A stretch of DNA of 64,000 nucleotides, from NCBI RefSeq assembly GCF_024129865.1, contig NZ_JAMYFE010000076.1, forward strand, positions 32,227 to 96,226, given 5' to 3'. The notes under the pieces are model-generated. The model made no database searches and was not told where the DNA came from. It saw only the letters and a program-made list of their open reading frames with translations. The translations under genes and the position numbers were made by a program. The DNA is from Stieleria tagensis (GTDB lineage Bacteria > Planctomycetota > Planctomycetia > Pirellulales > Pirellulaceae). Positions 8,304 to 17,900 of the stretch are shown piece after piece (position 1 is the first letter of the stretch; every line of letters starts with the position of its first letter).

Positions 8304-10700
8304 CTAATGCTTCAATCCGCTCAGGTCCCAGACCCGTACGGTTCCGTCGCGACCGGCGGTGGCGATGCGTTGATTGACCGGGTCCAACGAGACGTTTTGC
8401 ACAGCCGATTCATGGCCCGTCAGCGTGGCAACCAGCTGCCCGTCGGCGAGGTTCCAAATTCGACATTTGCCGTCTTCGCTGGCGGCAACCGCGTGAGTGC
8501 CATCAGCACAAAATGCGACACTCCAGTTATCGCTTTCGCTGCCGGTCAATTGGCGTTCTTCCAATCCGGTCGCAGTGTCCCAGATGTGAACCTCTTTGCC
8601 CCAGCCAACGGTGGCCAGCAGCGATCCTTGAGGGGCAAACGCAACGTTGTAGATCGGTCCGCGGTGCCCGTGCATGGTCTGCCGCTGTTCCAATGTTTCG
8701 GCATCCCAGACACGAACGATTTTATCACTGCCGACCGTCGCAATCGAACGCCCATCGGGCGACCAGTCGACGCCCGCGATCGAACCGGGCTGAGTGATGG
8801 TCACCAGCGGCTGGCCGGAATCGATATGCCAGATATGCAATTCGCCGTCACTGTTACCGGCAACAATCCGAGTTCCATCCGGTGAAAACGCGAGCTTGCC
8901 AACCGCGTTGCCGGCATTCCATTCCTGTAGCAACTCCAGCGAATTGGCATCCCAAATCTTCACCATCCCGTCGTCACCACTGGTGGCCACGATTGGTTTG
9001 GTCGGATGGTATTGGATCATCGACACCCTGCCGCGATGGGCATCAAAACTGCGCAAGACCTTTTGATTCGCGACGTCCCACAATCGCACACTGCCGTCTT
9101 CAATCGCTGTGACCACCTGTTGGCCCGTCGAATCAAAATCAACCGCCCACACGGTGCCTGGATTTCCGGCCAGCACGATCGACGGAAAGGCATCGACCGC
9201 AGCAACAGCCGCTGGTGGATGCGAACGATTGGCGAACAGGCCCGCCGCGGCGGCCAGGCTTGCCAGACCGATTAGCCCGGCGGCCCAAGCCGCAAAGTAA
9301 GTGTTGCGAGAAACCAGTCGCTGCGTGCCCGAACCACCTAAAGTGGTCGCGTTGCCGCCGACAGCGGGCACCTGCAACGGCGAGATCGGGCCATAGCTGG
9401 TGACAATCTCGGCCAATGCGTGCGCGACATAGGTCGCCGATTCCGGCCGATTCTCAGGATTCTTGTCCAACAACGCCATCGTCAGGTCCGACAACCCTTT
9501 TGGAATGGCCGAATCAAGCCGCCGGGGCGGATCCGGCATCTCATCCATGATCCGTTTCATCACACCGACAATCGACGGCGCTTCGAACGGCGATTTGCCG
9601 GTCAGCATTTCGTACATCACCGCCCCGAGTGAAAACAGATCGCTGCGTTCATCGGCTGTCGCGCCGGTCGCTTGCTCGGGTGACATGTACAGTGGAGTGC
9701 CGGTGACCATTCCGGTCTTGGTCAGACGCACATCATCGGTGGCTCGGGCCAACCCAAAATCGGTCAGTTTGACTCGCTCGGTGCCCGATTCGATCAAGAT
9801 ATTCGCCGGTTTGATGTCACGGTGAACCATCTCGCGCTCGTGCGCCGCCGAAAGCCCCGCGGCGATTTGCATCCCGATCAAGGCGGCCTGTTCGGGCGGC
9901 AATCCCTTGCGATCGCGCAGCCGTTCCTCCAGCGTGTCTCCCTCGATGTACTGCATCACCAAAAATGCCACTTCGCCCTGGTCTTCACGAGCGACTTGGT
10001 GCATGGCAACGACATGTTCGTGCGAGATCGCTGCGGCGGCGCGGCCTTCTCGACAAAACCGTTGCCGCGCAACGTCATTCTTGTCGTACTCGGGGTTCAA
10101 TACCTTGATGGCGACGATCCGCTGCAGGTGCGTGTCGAATGCTTCGAGAACGATGCCCATCCCACCGCGTCCGATGATTCGCAGGATTTCAAAGTGGTGC
10201 AATCGGCCGATGTACGCCGGGTCATCCGAGGGCTTCAAGAACGGCAACAGCACCGGGTTGGGCTGTTCCAAAGTGGGCTGTGTGGAGGCTGGAACCACCG
10301 GTTCCGACTGGGGCTCAGCACGCCGCACCGCCGGAGCACCTGAATCGTTGTTTGCCGTTGCAGCATCCTCTGCGACACCGATCTTCGTGGCCGAGTCGCC
10401 GCTGTCGTTCGTGCCGGCCGGAGCAAATTCGCCGGTCAGTTTCGTGACGGCTTGCCAATAGGCCGAATCGCCGGCAGGTGGGGCAATGACTTGCCGACCG
10501 ACCAAATCTTCGATCGAAACCTCGCCCAGTGATGCCCCGCCTAGACCGACCAACTGTGCCGACGACACCGAATCCATGGCGTCTTGGCAGCGCGTGCAGC
10601 CCCCCACATGTTCGGTGGTTTCATCCGCCTTGGCCGCAGGCATCACGCCACTGATCAAAGCTTCTAGTTCGGCTGGCGTCGGGCAGGTCGTAACCGACAT
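8304..10700 (-). CDS. Ser/Thr kinase with N-terminal zinc-finger, TM segment and WD40 propeller
   Basis: A 798-residue protein. Residues 1-45 form a zf-HC2/anti-sigma-like zinc motif (H-x3-C-x2-C in HVGGCTRC). The kinase domain spans about 165-433: GRGGMG loop, AIKVL lysine, HRDIKPAN catalytic loop, intact DFG, and SPEQ. One membrane helix lies near 465-487. Seven WD40 units, most ending in WD or a close variant (for example RLWDV, KIWDA, RVWDL), fill 505-798, enough for one complete extracytoplasmic propeller. The ATG at 10700 shares a base with the stop of the upstream ECF sigma gene, so the two are coupled. The likely job is sensing through the propeller, then phosphorylation and control of the partner sigma factor; this is inferred from layout. 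Confidence 0.93.
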   Translation of the reverse strand: MSVTTCPTPAELEALISGVMPAAKADETTEHVGGCTRCQDAMDSVSSAQLVGLGGASLGEVSIEDLVGRQVIAPPAGDSAYWQAVTKLTGEFAPAGTNDSGDSATKIGVAEDAATANNDSGAPAVRRAEPQSEPVVPASTQPTLEQPNPVLLPFLKPSDDPAYIGRLHHFEILRIIGRGGMGIVLEAFDTHLQRIVAIKVLNPEYDKNDVARQRFCREGRAAAAISHEHVVAMHQVAREDQGEVAFLVMQYIEGDTLEERLRDRKGLPPEQAALIGMQIAAGLSAAHEREMVHRDIKPANILIESGTERVKLTDFGLARATDDVRLTKTGMVTGTPLYMSPEQATGATADERSDLFSLGAVMYEMLTGKSPFEAPSIVGVMKRIMDEMPDPPRRLDSAIPKGLSDLTMALLDKNPENRPESATYVAHALAEIVTSYGPISPLQVPAVGGNATTLGGSGTQRLVSRNTYFAAWAAGLIGLASLAAAAGLFANRSHPPAAVAAVDAFPSIVLAGNPGTVWAVDFDSTGQQVVTAIEDGSVRLWDVANQKVLRSFDAHRGRVSMIQYHPTKPIVATSGDDGMVKIWDANSLELLQEWNAGNAVGKLAFSPDGTRIVAGNSDGELHIWHIDSGQPLVTITQPGSIAGVDWSPDGRSIATVGSDKIVRVWDAETLEQRQTMHGHRGPIYNVAFAPQGSLLATVGWGKEVHIWDTATGLEERQLTGSESDNWSVAFCADGTHAVAASEDGKCRIWNLADGQLVATLTGHESAVQNVSLDPVNQRIATAGRDGTVRVWDLSGLKH

Positions 10701-11329
10701 CACTGTTCCTCTTGGGATTGCAAGCGTTCTATTTCCGTCCGCAGTCGCGCCGTCACACGGCTTTTGGCGACATACACCGCCCCCGGCGACATCGACAATT
10801 CCTCTGCCGCCGCCGCGGCAGGCCGCCCTTCCACCGCGGTGATCCGAAACGCAGACCAGGTCTTGGGGTCCGATTGTTGTTCTACGACTTGCATGGCCGC
10901 GGCCGCCAGCGATCGCAGGTGTTCCAATTCCCATTGTTCGTGCAGTTCACTGCGGTCGTCCGCTGCCTGAGCCAACAGTTGCATTTGCTGGGTGTCGTTT
11001 CCTGTCGGCCCAATCTTGTTGCGTTTTTCAAAATAGCTGTACAGGCGATTGCGTGTGATCGTGAACAACCAGGCCCGGAAACCACCTTTTTGCTTGTCAT
11101 ATTCCAATCGACCGATCGCCGATCCGACGCGTCGCAAAACATCCTGGACGACATCGGCCGCGTCGGCATCTTGCAGCCCACGACTGCGCACGAATCGATA
11201 CAGCATCGGGCCGTAATCCCGCAGGAATTCGCTCCACGCATCATGATCGTTTCCGTCACGAAGCCGTAAAATCAGCGTCGCTCGCGTTACGGGAGAATCG
11301 CTCACCGAGACCTTCTCACTGGGGGGCAT
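10700..11329 (-). CDS. ECF sigma factor, kinase-linked type
   Basis: A 209-residue sigma-70 family regulator with region 2 (about 30-100: WSEFLRDYGPMLYRFVRSRG, ADVVQDV, FRAWLFTITRNRLYSYF) and region 4 (about 150-205: FRITAVEGRPAAAAAEELSM, AVYVAKSRVTARL). The wording of region 2 is that of the planctomycete ECF groups whose genes neighbour Ser/Thr kinases. The gene is directly upstream of, and translationally coupled to, a kinase carrying an anti-sigma-like zinc motif, so the kinase is the likely controller. Target promoters are unknown. The ATG at 11329 is well placed. Confidence 0.93.
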   Translation of the reverse strand: MPPSEKVSVSDSPVTRATLILRLRDGNDHDAWSEFLRDYGPMLYRFVRSRGLQDADAADVVQDVLRRVGSAIGRLEYDKQKGGFRAWLFTITRNRLYSYFEKRNKIGPTGNDTQQMQLLAQAADDRSELHEQWELEHLRSLAAAAMQVVEQQSDPKTWSAFRITAVEGRPAAAAAEELSMSPGAVYVAKSRVTARLRTEIERLQSQEEQ

Positions 11330-11685
11330 CGATCACACGGCTAGCCAATGGTCGGCGAAACGAACCGTGTGCACGAAGGGTTCCCCAGTATAGCGATCAA
11401 GCCGCCGCTGGCAGTGAGGGCATCTACCACTGGGAATACCGAGACTATCACAAGGCCTTACAGGCAGGGCAGAGAAAAATGTCGCGACCTAACCCAGAGC
11501 TTGCCCTGGCGGCATTTCCCGGTCCGAACCGGACGATAGAGCGTGCCGGCTGATTCAATCAACAGCCCGGTCAGCGAGGGACTCCCGTGAACACACGAAA
11601 TCTCTTGGTCACGCGTTTTGAAGTTGCGCCAATTTCATTGTTAATGAAAATGGACTGGCAAATTGACGCATCGATTTCTTCACTC
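11330..11685. other. Intergenic region, 356 bp, with one repeat half-site
   Basis: No convincing gene. It contains the upstream region of the ECF sigma gene and the 3' flank of the PIG-L gene, with TTTTGAAGTTGCG at 11616-11628, an exact 13-base match to the outer arm of the family B repeat at 55066-55078. The following AT-rich stretch holds a weak inverted pair, GCGCCAATTT and AAATTGACGC. No clear promoter was recognised. Confidence 0.5.
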
Positions 11686-12453
11686 TCATGTCGCTTCGAC
11701 AATCACGTCGGCCAGCGCTGCCCGCAGCGGATCGTCATTGGGGCCGCAGAACCCCCAATGCAAATGCTTGCGCCAGCCTTCCGCATACTCAAAACGGCCA
11801 CTCATGCTGCCGATCTCGGCGCTGGCGTCACGCATGGTTTTTAAATAACTGTCCATGCCCTGGCTTTGATCCAACCATTCTTTCTGGCAGGCATGACGTG
11901 CCAGCGCGGCCTCTTTTTGGTCGATCAAATCGGTGTGATCGACGTAGAAGTGTGGGACAACTAGTTCCCCGAGCGGCGTGCGATTGCCGACCGGTTGCGT
12001 GTGGTAAACCGTCACGGGGTCATACGAGGCCTGGACCGGTGGATCACTGACCAGATTGGGCATCCCGATCGAAAACGCCGCGCTGACGGCCAAGCGACAC
12101 GCCACCTCATGGTCTTCCATGTAGTCCGACGGAGACTGTGTGAGCACGATCAACGGTTTGGCCTGACGCACGATCGCGGTGACTTTGGCCAGATTACCGA
12201 ACGAATAGGTCGCTTCCATGTCGGGAAAGATCGGCCCGTAAAACGTCGCTCCTAACACTTCACAAGCTTGTTTTGCTTCGGCCAGCCGTGTGATCGCGCA
12301 TTCGCTGCGATCGAGCGTGGTGCTGCCGCGCGATCCGTCACACAAATTCACATAATGCAACTCCCAGCCACGGCGTGCGAGCTGCAACAGCGTGCCTGCC
12401 ATCGTGAATTCAATGTCATCGGGGTGCGCTGCGATTGCTAAAACAGACGGCAT
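11686..12453 (-). CDS. PIG-L (LmbE-like) family deacetylase
   Basis: A 255-residue zinc hydrolase of the GlcNAc-PI/MshB/BshB deacetylase fold. The metal motif AHPDDIEF sits at residues 8-15, and a later DHEVACR supplies the third histidine. Relatives remove N-acetyl groups from GlcNAc-linked small molecules (bacillithiol, mycothiol, phosphatidylinositol) or chitobiose. It is the last gene of a five-gene operon running leftward from 14853, with a sugar epimerase-like gene two places upstream, which suggests amino-sugar metabolism. No thiol-cofactor partner genes are nearby, so the exact substrate stays open. Confidence 0.92.
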   Translation of the reverse strand: MPSVLAIAAHPDDIEFTMAGTLLQLARRGWELHYVNLCDGSRGSTTLDRSECAITRLAEAKQACEVLGATFYGPIFPDMEATYSFGNLAKVTAIVRQAKPLIVLTQSPSDYMEDHEVACRLAVSAAFSIGMPNLVSDPPVQASYDPVTVYHTQPVGNRTPLGELVVPHFYVDHTDLIDQKEAALARHACQKEWLDQSQGMDSYLKTMRDASAEIGSMSGRFEYAEGWRKHLHWGFCGPNDDPLRAALADVIVEAT

Positions 12454-12464
12454 CCGTAATCTCT

Positions 12465-12827
12465 CTACTGCGGTTGGCTGGTGAATAGGGAACCGAGTGA
12501 CCGATCAAATTGGCCACGTGTCACGACAACGGGGATCCCGGCCTGTTTGGCTTTCTCTAACCGTGCGACTTGAACGTGAGGCCCATAGGCGATCACGCGT
12601 GCCGCGGGGGCGAACTGTTGACATTGCTGCATCAATCCATCGACGGCGCCGCTACGAGTCGCCAAATCGACGATCACCCAAACGATGTTGTCGATTTCAG
12701 GCAGCTTTCCGGCCAAATGAAACTGCAACCCCTCGGCGTCCGCGGCAGCGCGGACACGCGAAGCGAACATTAAATCGCCGGACAGAAAGACGACTGCCGG
12801 AGCAGCCGTCTGATCAGTCGTATCCAT
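12465..12827 (-). CDS. Receiver-like (pseudo-receiver) domain protein, hypothetical
   Basis: A 120-residue single-domain protein. Alternating hydrophobic strands and helices (VVFLSGDLMFASRVRAAAD, IVWVIVDLAT, ARVIAYGPHVQVARLEKAKQAG, IPVVVTRGQF) resemble a CheY-like flavodoxin-type fold. The phosphoacceptor region VIVDLAT keeps one Asp, but the acidic pair expected after strand 1 is not evident, so it may not be phosphorylated. It sits 11 bp upstream of the PIG-L gene and 6 bp downstream of the epimerase-like gene, clearly in one operon. Function unknown; the fold call is tentative. Confidence 0.6.
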   Translation of the reverse strand: MDTTDQTAAPAVVFLSGDLMFASRVRAAADAEGLQFHLAGKLPEIDNIVWVIVDLATRSGAVDGLMQQCQQFAPAARVIAYGPHVQVARLEKAKQAGIPVVVTRGQFDRSLGSLFTSQPQ

Positions 12828-12833
12828 ACTGTG

Positions 12834-13679
12834 TTACTGGCGTTTTTCGATTTCGGATTTCATGAATGCCAATCCCTCGGTCGCCAAGGTGATTTCATCA
12901 GTGAACATCGTTCGCCAAATCTTGGTCGCCGCCGCAATTTCCGGCAGTGCCAACCCGAACGCTTCGATCACCAACCAACCGTCATAGCCACTTTTCGCGA
13001 TGGCATCAAAGTTTTCTTCCCAGCGAATCTGACCTTTGCCGGGAGTACTGCGATCATTCTCGCTGATGTGAATGTGGAACAGTTTGTCGCCACCTGCCAA
13101 CACAGCATCGCTCACATTCTTTTCTTCGATGTTGCAGTGAAAGGTGTCGTACATGATGCCACAGGCCGGATGATCGACGTCTCGAACAAAGCGAGTCGAA
13201 TCGGCGTGGGTGTTCAACAGATAGCACTCGAATCGATTGAGCGCTTCGACGCCCAACCGCACACCGACTTGACCGGCATGTTCGGCCACGGCGCGCATGC
13301 TTTCGACGCCCCACTTCCATTCATCATCGGTGGGGCCGGCACCACTAAAAAGTCCGATCGCCGAGTGGTAGGGACCGACCAGGGTTTCAACGCCCGCGGC
13401 GGCACATAAATCCAGCGTCTTTTTTGTGGCATCGATCCCTTTTTGACGAACCGCCGCGTCGGGTGAAATCGGGTTGTCGTCTTCACCGCGAATGGTCACT
13501 GCGGTTCGCCCCAATCCCATCGAATCCAACTGCTGGCCGATTGCGGCGTAGTCCAAATCCAAATTGAACATCGGCAATTCGACGCCGTCGAAACCCGCGG
13601 CCTTCAGTTTTTCACAAACCGGATACATTTCCTCGGTGACTTCGCCGCTCCACAGCAGCAGATTCATACCATACTTCAT
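12834..13679 (-). CDS. Sugar phosphate isomerase/epimerase (xylose isomerase-like TIM barrel)
   Basis: A 281-residue TIM barrel of the AP endonuclease 2 / tagatose-3-epimerase superfamily. The likely metal ligands are visible: Glu in VEALNRFE (about 150), Asp in MYDTFHCN (about 183), His in FHIHISEND (about 207) and Glu in VIEAFG (about 243). The opening MKYGMNLLLW is typical of ketose 3-epimerase-like members. It probably interconverts a keto-sugar, but members also include hydroxypyruvate isomerase and inositol enzymes. It belongs to the operon ending with the PIG-L deacetylase and starts 12 bp after the preceding gene. Confidence 0.88.
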   Translation of the reverse strand: MKYGMNLLLWSGEVTEEMYPVCEKLKAAGFDGVELPMFNLDLDYAAIGQQLDSMGLGRTAVTIRGEDDNPISPDAAVRQKGIDATKKTLDLCAAAGVETLVGPYHSAIGLFSGAGPTDDEWKWGVESMRAVAEHAGQVGVRLGVEALNRFECYLLNTHADSTRFVRDVDHPACGIMYDTFHCNIEEKNVSDAVLAGGDKLFHIHISENDRSTPGKGQIRWEENFDAIAKSGYDGWLVIEAFGLALPEIAAATKIWRTMFTDEITLATEGLAFMKSEIEKRQ

Positions 13680-13691
13680 TGATCGTTCGTC

Positions 13692-14369
13692 CTAGGGGAG
13701 GGGTGGAAAGGGAGTCGAGCCGTCCGGCCGTGTGAGAAATTGTCCACGTCGCGATTCTACCAACTCAGCGGCAGATTGGAGCCAGGGCAAAAGCGATTGT
13801 GGCAATTCCGCCAGACCGACCCGCCCCATCACTTGGTTCAGTCGCATCAGCAGTCGCTGGTGGTCCAAATAGTCGTACAAGAATCGGGCCTCGGCATATC
13901 GTCGGATCGCGGCGGCCAAATCATGAGTCGGTTTGCCGGTGATCTGATTCACACAGCGCTGAATCAGTTCCGGCGAAGTGGAATCGACCAGGGCGTAGTA
14001 CCGACTGGCAACGTCGGGATCGTCGCGGATCCAGTACGCATCGAGAAAAACTTCGATCAGGATGTGACCGACAAACATCGGGCGAAAGCCGCGGTCGCCG
14101 GGTAACAGGTCACGCAACTGCACGGCCAATTCCAAATTGGTTTCGACAAACGCAGCTGTCGTATGAAACCAGTGGTCGTCACGAATGTGATGCAGAATAC
14201 CGGTTGCAACATCGCGGACCGCACTGTCGGACGAATTCAACTCGGCGACAGCCATTCGCTCGCGAGCCCGGATTTTGCGATCCACCACGCTCAACCAGTC
14301 GGGAACGGCCGTACTGACGGCGACCAGCGGTTCATCGAAGTACGGAATCGCGTGGCTCAGAAAATTCAT
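13692..14369 (-). CDS. ACP phosphodiesterase-like (AcpH/HD-type) protein
   Basis: A 225-residue all-helical protein. The opening MNFLSHAIPYFDEP resembles acyl-carrier-protein phosphodiesterases (usually MNFLAH), and HHIRDDHWFH (about 80) plus VGHILIEVFLDAYW (about 110) give the conserved His/Asp pattern of that HD-related family. A role in removing 4'-phosphopantetheine from a carrier protein is possible but not established for such divergent members. The ATG at 14369 is preferred over one ten codons upstream because it aligns with the family N-terminus; it overlaps the preceding gene by 38 bp, which suggests coupling. Confidence 0.65.
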   Translation of the reverse strand: MNFLSHAIPYFDEPLVAVSTAVPDWLSVVDRKIRARERMAVAELNSSDSAVRDVATGILHHIRDDHWFHTTAAFVETNLELAVQLRDLLPGDRGFRPMFVGHILIEVFLDAYWIRDDPDVASRYYALVDSTSPELIQRCVNQITGKPTHDLAAAIRRYAEARFLYDYLDHQRLLMRLNQVMGRVGLAELPQSLLPWLQSAAELVESRRGQFLTRPDGSTPFPPLP

Positions 14370-14853
14370 GCGAATCAAGATAACGCTCGATCCCGCCATC
14401 CGGATAGCCGTCGTAAAAGCGACGAATCCAATGCCGACCGGACCAGCTCTCTAAATGTCGCTGCCAGCCGATGCGTTGCAAAAATCGATCGGAAATACTG
14501 GCAGTCGAAATGTGAGCGACGATCGCGCTGGCCCCACGCAAACAAGCAATCTCGTCCAAGACGCGACAGGCACCGATCAAGCTCTTGTAACCTGCGCGAC
14601 GTCCGCTACGGATGTAGTCCAGCGTCAAAAATCCAGGCATCCCCCAAGGTTGGTGATAGTCCAACCAACACAGATTGTCGTTCGGCCGACCATAGCGACT
14701 TTGCCACCAAACCTGAGCCATCGACACACTGCCGGTCGACCAGCGACGTTCGATGCGCACCAATTTGCCAGCTTGCATGACGATCCGGCCACGCCGCCAG
14801 CGGCGAATCAACTCGGGGGCCTGATACGGGTTTTGGATCGAGCGAGACAGCAT
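14332..14853 (-). CDS. Putative GNAT-like N-acyltransferase, first gene of operon
   Basis: A 173-residue soluble protein. The second half reads like an acetyltransferase core: IGACRVLDEIACLRGASAIV as the CoA-binding helix and strand, HISTASISDRFLQRIGWQRH as the late helix, then a basic aromatic tail. The first half (VWWQSRYGRPNDNLCWLDYH) is not a motif I recognise. It heads the five-gene leftward operon (GNAT-like, AcpH-like, epimerase, receiver-like, PIG-L). Assignment to GNAT is by general pattern only; substrate unknown. Confidence 0.6.
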   Translation of the reverse strand: MLSRSIQNPYQAPELIRRWRRGRIVMQAGKLVRIERRWSTGSVSMAQVWWQSRYGRPNDNLCWLDYHQPWGMPGFLTLDYIRSGRRAGYKSLIGACRVLDEIACLRGASAIVAHISTASISDRFLQRIGWQRHLESWSGRHWIRRFYDGYPDGGIERYLDSHEFSEPRDSVLR

Positions 14854-14926
14854 GGCGATGCGCGGTCAAGAAATTTCGGCAGTGGCAAACTGCCGAACTC
14901 TAGGCTCTCTAGCGAGTGCGGATCGA

Positions 14927-17900
14927 CTAGAAATTAAGTTTCCGCCGGAAGTGCTGGCTCAACTGACCAAAGTCCAGACTGTCGACATCACCGTCACCAT
15001 CAAAATCAAATTCTTCGTTGTAATCGGCTGATCCCAATGACTGCAGGAACGTCTGGGCAAACTGGCTATAGTCCAGTCCGTCCACGTCGCGATCACCGTC
15101 GACGTCGCCAAAGAAACGAAAGAATTGATCGTTCGGCGTGGTGCCGAATTGATAATCTGCCGCCATCACAGCACCACTGACCAGCGACGAGACCGAGGCA
15201 CCGGCGATGGTCAATTGATAGTTCCCATCGGCCAGCGAGTGGCGCAGCCCCGTCGTGCCGTGTGGATCGCGATTGATCACCGAAGCGCCACTCGCAAAGG
15301 TCAATTCAACCAGCGTTTGTCCCGACTCAAATCGCGAGTTGACCTGGACCGAATTGACCGCTTGGCCGGTGTCGCGGTTGACCAACGAAATCGCCGATGC
15401 CGGAACGTCAATCCGCCCGTCCAATACGACCGTGACTAAATCCACCGTGGATCGTTGTGATTCCGGATTCGGCGGTTGCCCGACTTCGCCGCCGACAGAA
15501 ACGGTGGCAACTTGCGGCGAGACCTCTTCGATTTGAAACAGCTCGCGACCGGCCGTCGGACTGGTCGCGACAAAATACATCCTGTCGTAGACCTGAATCA
15601 GATCGGTGGGATCGCTGCCGAAGAATTCTGTCGGATACAAGTCTTCGACTTGCAACGTATTAGCCGACGTCCCATCGGTAGCCCACAATTCTCGATCATC
15701 GAACCCGGATCCCGCGGCACTCAAGAGCAACCGTTTGCCGGTATCTAATAGAGGGACAGGTTCGCTCGCCCCGCCCGGCTGAATGTCTGCGACCTGAGTC
15801 GCGTTGCCGGCTGTACCGTCGGTCACCCACAATTCCCTGCCGGTGGTCCCGTCGTCGGCGGAAAAGAAGACTTGACCGAGAGCCTCAAAAAACTGATTCG
15901 GGAATGAACCTGACCCACCGGAATTGATGTCAGCAATTTGATAGGTCGAGATGTCAGTGCCGGTGGAGCGGAAGGGTTCAAAACCATCGCTGCCGTCATG
16001 TGCGGCGAAATACAACACGCCGTCAACATCTCTCAGGGCCAACGGATCGGAACTGTTGCCACCGGATCGAATGTCGGCGACCAAATCGATCCCCACGGAA
16101 TCCCGTCGATAAAGTTCACGGCCAATCACATCGTCATCGGCTGTGAAAAATAGTTTGCCACCGCTGACCGTTAATTCCTCTGGATCCGACGATTGATTGG
16201 TCCCGTTGACAACCCTGGTATTGAGATCTTCTTCCAGCGTGATCGTGTTGCCATCGGTTGAAAACAATTCGCGACCATAGTCTTCGCTATCGGCACTGAA
16301 ATACAGACGTCCCATGAACGAAGTCAATTCTCGCGGATCACTGCTGTCGGTCCCCGGAATCAGATCTTCGACCATCCTGGTTCCAGCCGCGGTCCCATCG
16401 CTGCGCCACAATTCGTTTCCAGATGGCCCATCATCAGCGACGAAGTAAATCGTGTGTCCGACCATCACAAACATTGTCCCGTCGGCATCCAACGGAACCG
16501 GGCGACGATCGGTCAACTGTGTCAACGAACCAGAACGATCGGTGAAGTAGACACCCCCTTGGGTGCCCAGAGAATTGTTGTAGAAAACAATCTGCTGCGA
16601 CGAATCGTTGATCACACCTAGTTTGGAAATTTTGTCGGTACTGCTAGGGGATACATCCACCAACATCTCGGTCACGCCGGTCAACGTATCAGTGTGCCAA
16701 ATCGCTTCGCCGTTCAGTCCATCGTTGGCGACATAGTACAGTGAGTTGCCAAACGCAAACACATCCGAAATATCGGCGTCACCGTTGGTTGGGTTGATAT
16801 TCATTACCGGTGCGGTGCCGCCGGCGGTGCCATCGCTGATCCACAACTCACGATCTTGTGTCGAGTCCGTTGTGGTGAATAGCAACTCGCCACCGAGAAC
16901 GCCAAACAATTCGGGAGCACCATCCAATGGCGCACCATACAGGTCGTTTCCGGGTAACGAATCAATCACCTGTACGGTCCCAGATTCGGTGCCATCGGAC
17001 ACCCATAACTCCAATCCATCGCCCAGCACATCGTCGGCGGAAAAGAACAGTTGGTTGCCGACAGCCGTCAATTGAAATGGATTGGAACTCCCCTGTGGCA
17101 CGATGTCTTTGACCATCACCGTTCCGGCGGTCGTGCCATCGGTCTTGTGCAATTCACGCCCGGTATCGACCACGTGTGTGGTATTGGAATCCAAATCCGC
17201 GGTCAACGTCGCATTGACAATGAAAGCTTCATCGCCGCCAGAGGGATAATTAGGAAAGGTCGAATTTCCGATCGACAGACGCACCGTGGCGGTCGTCACT
17301 GCGGCGCCACCGGCATCTGACAAATTCACGTTGGCCGCATCACGCCCGGCATACCAATTGTTCAACGCGTCACCTGTGACGGTATCAGTCATCACGGGCG
17401 TCGAACTACCGTTGAGGAACAATTCAAACAATAACCCCTCGTCGAAAGCAGAAATAGGTTCTTCGTAGGAATTGAATTCATTCCCCGATGCAAACCCCGC
17501 GAACGAAATGTTCGACAGCCCGGCCGGGTCACTGATCGTCCACTCCCAGGCTTCCGTCGCAAGTTCGCCGGGACCAATGGCGTTCACGTACAGATCCCCG
17601 ACTTCGACCGACTGCAATCCAACCCCCGCCGTTCCCGGTCTTGCACCGCTGCTGACCCAACCGGGCCCATCATCCACTCCACCTTGTTGGACGGCGTTGA
17701 AGGTATCGATGCCGGTAAAACTGGAAATCACTCCAGCCGACGCCGAGGTGGTCTGGGCGACAAGCCCGGCATCGCCACCGCTGACGACGGAGTTATCGGC
17801 GGTCAAGGTTGGCACGGTCGCGGAAACGGTGGTCACGGAAGCCGATCCGTTGGCGCTGAAAAACAACTCGTTACCGACAACGGCGAAGTCCACCGGCACC

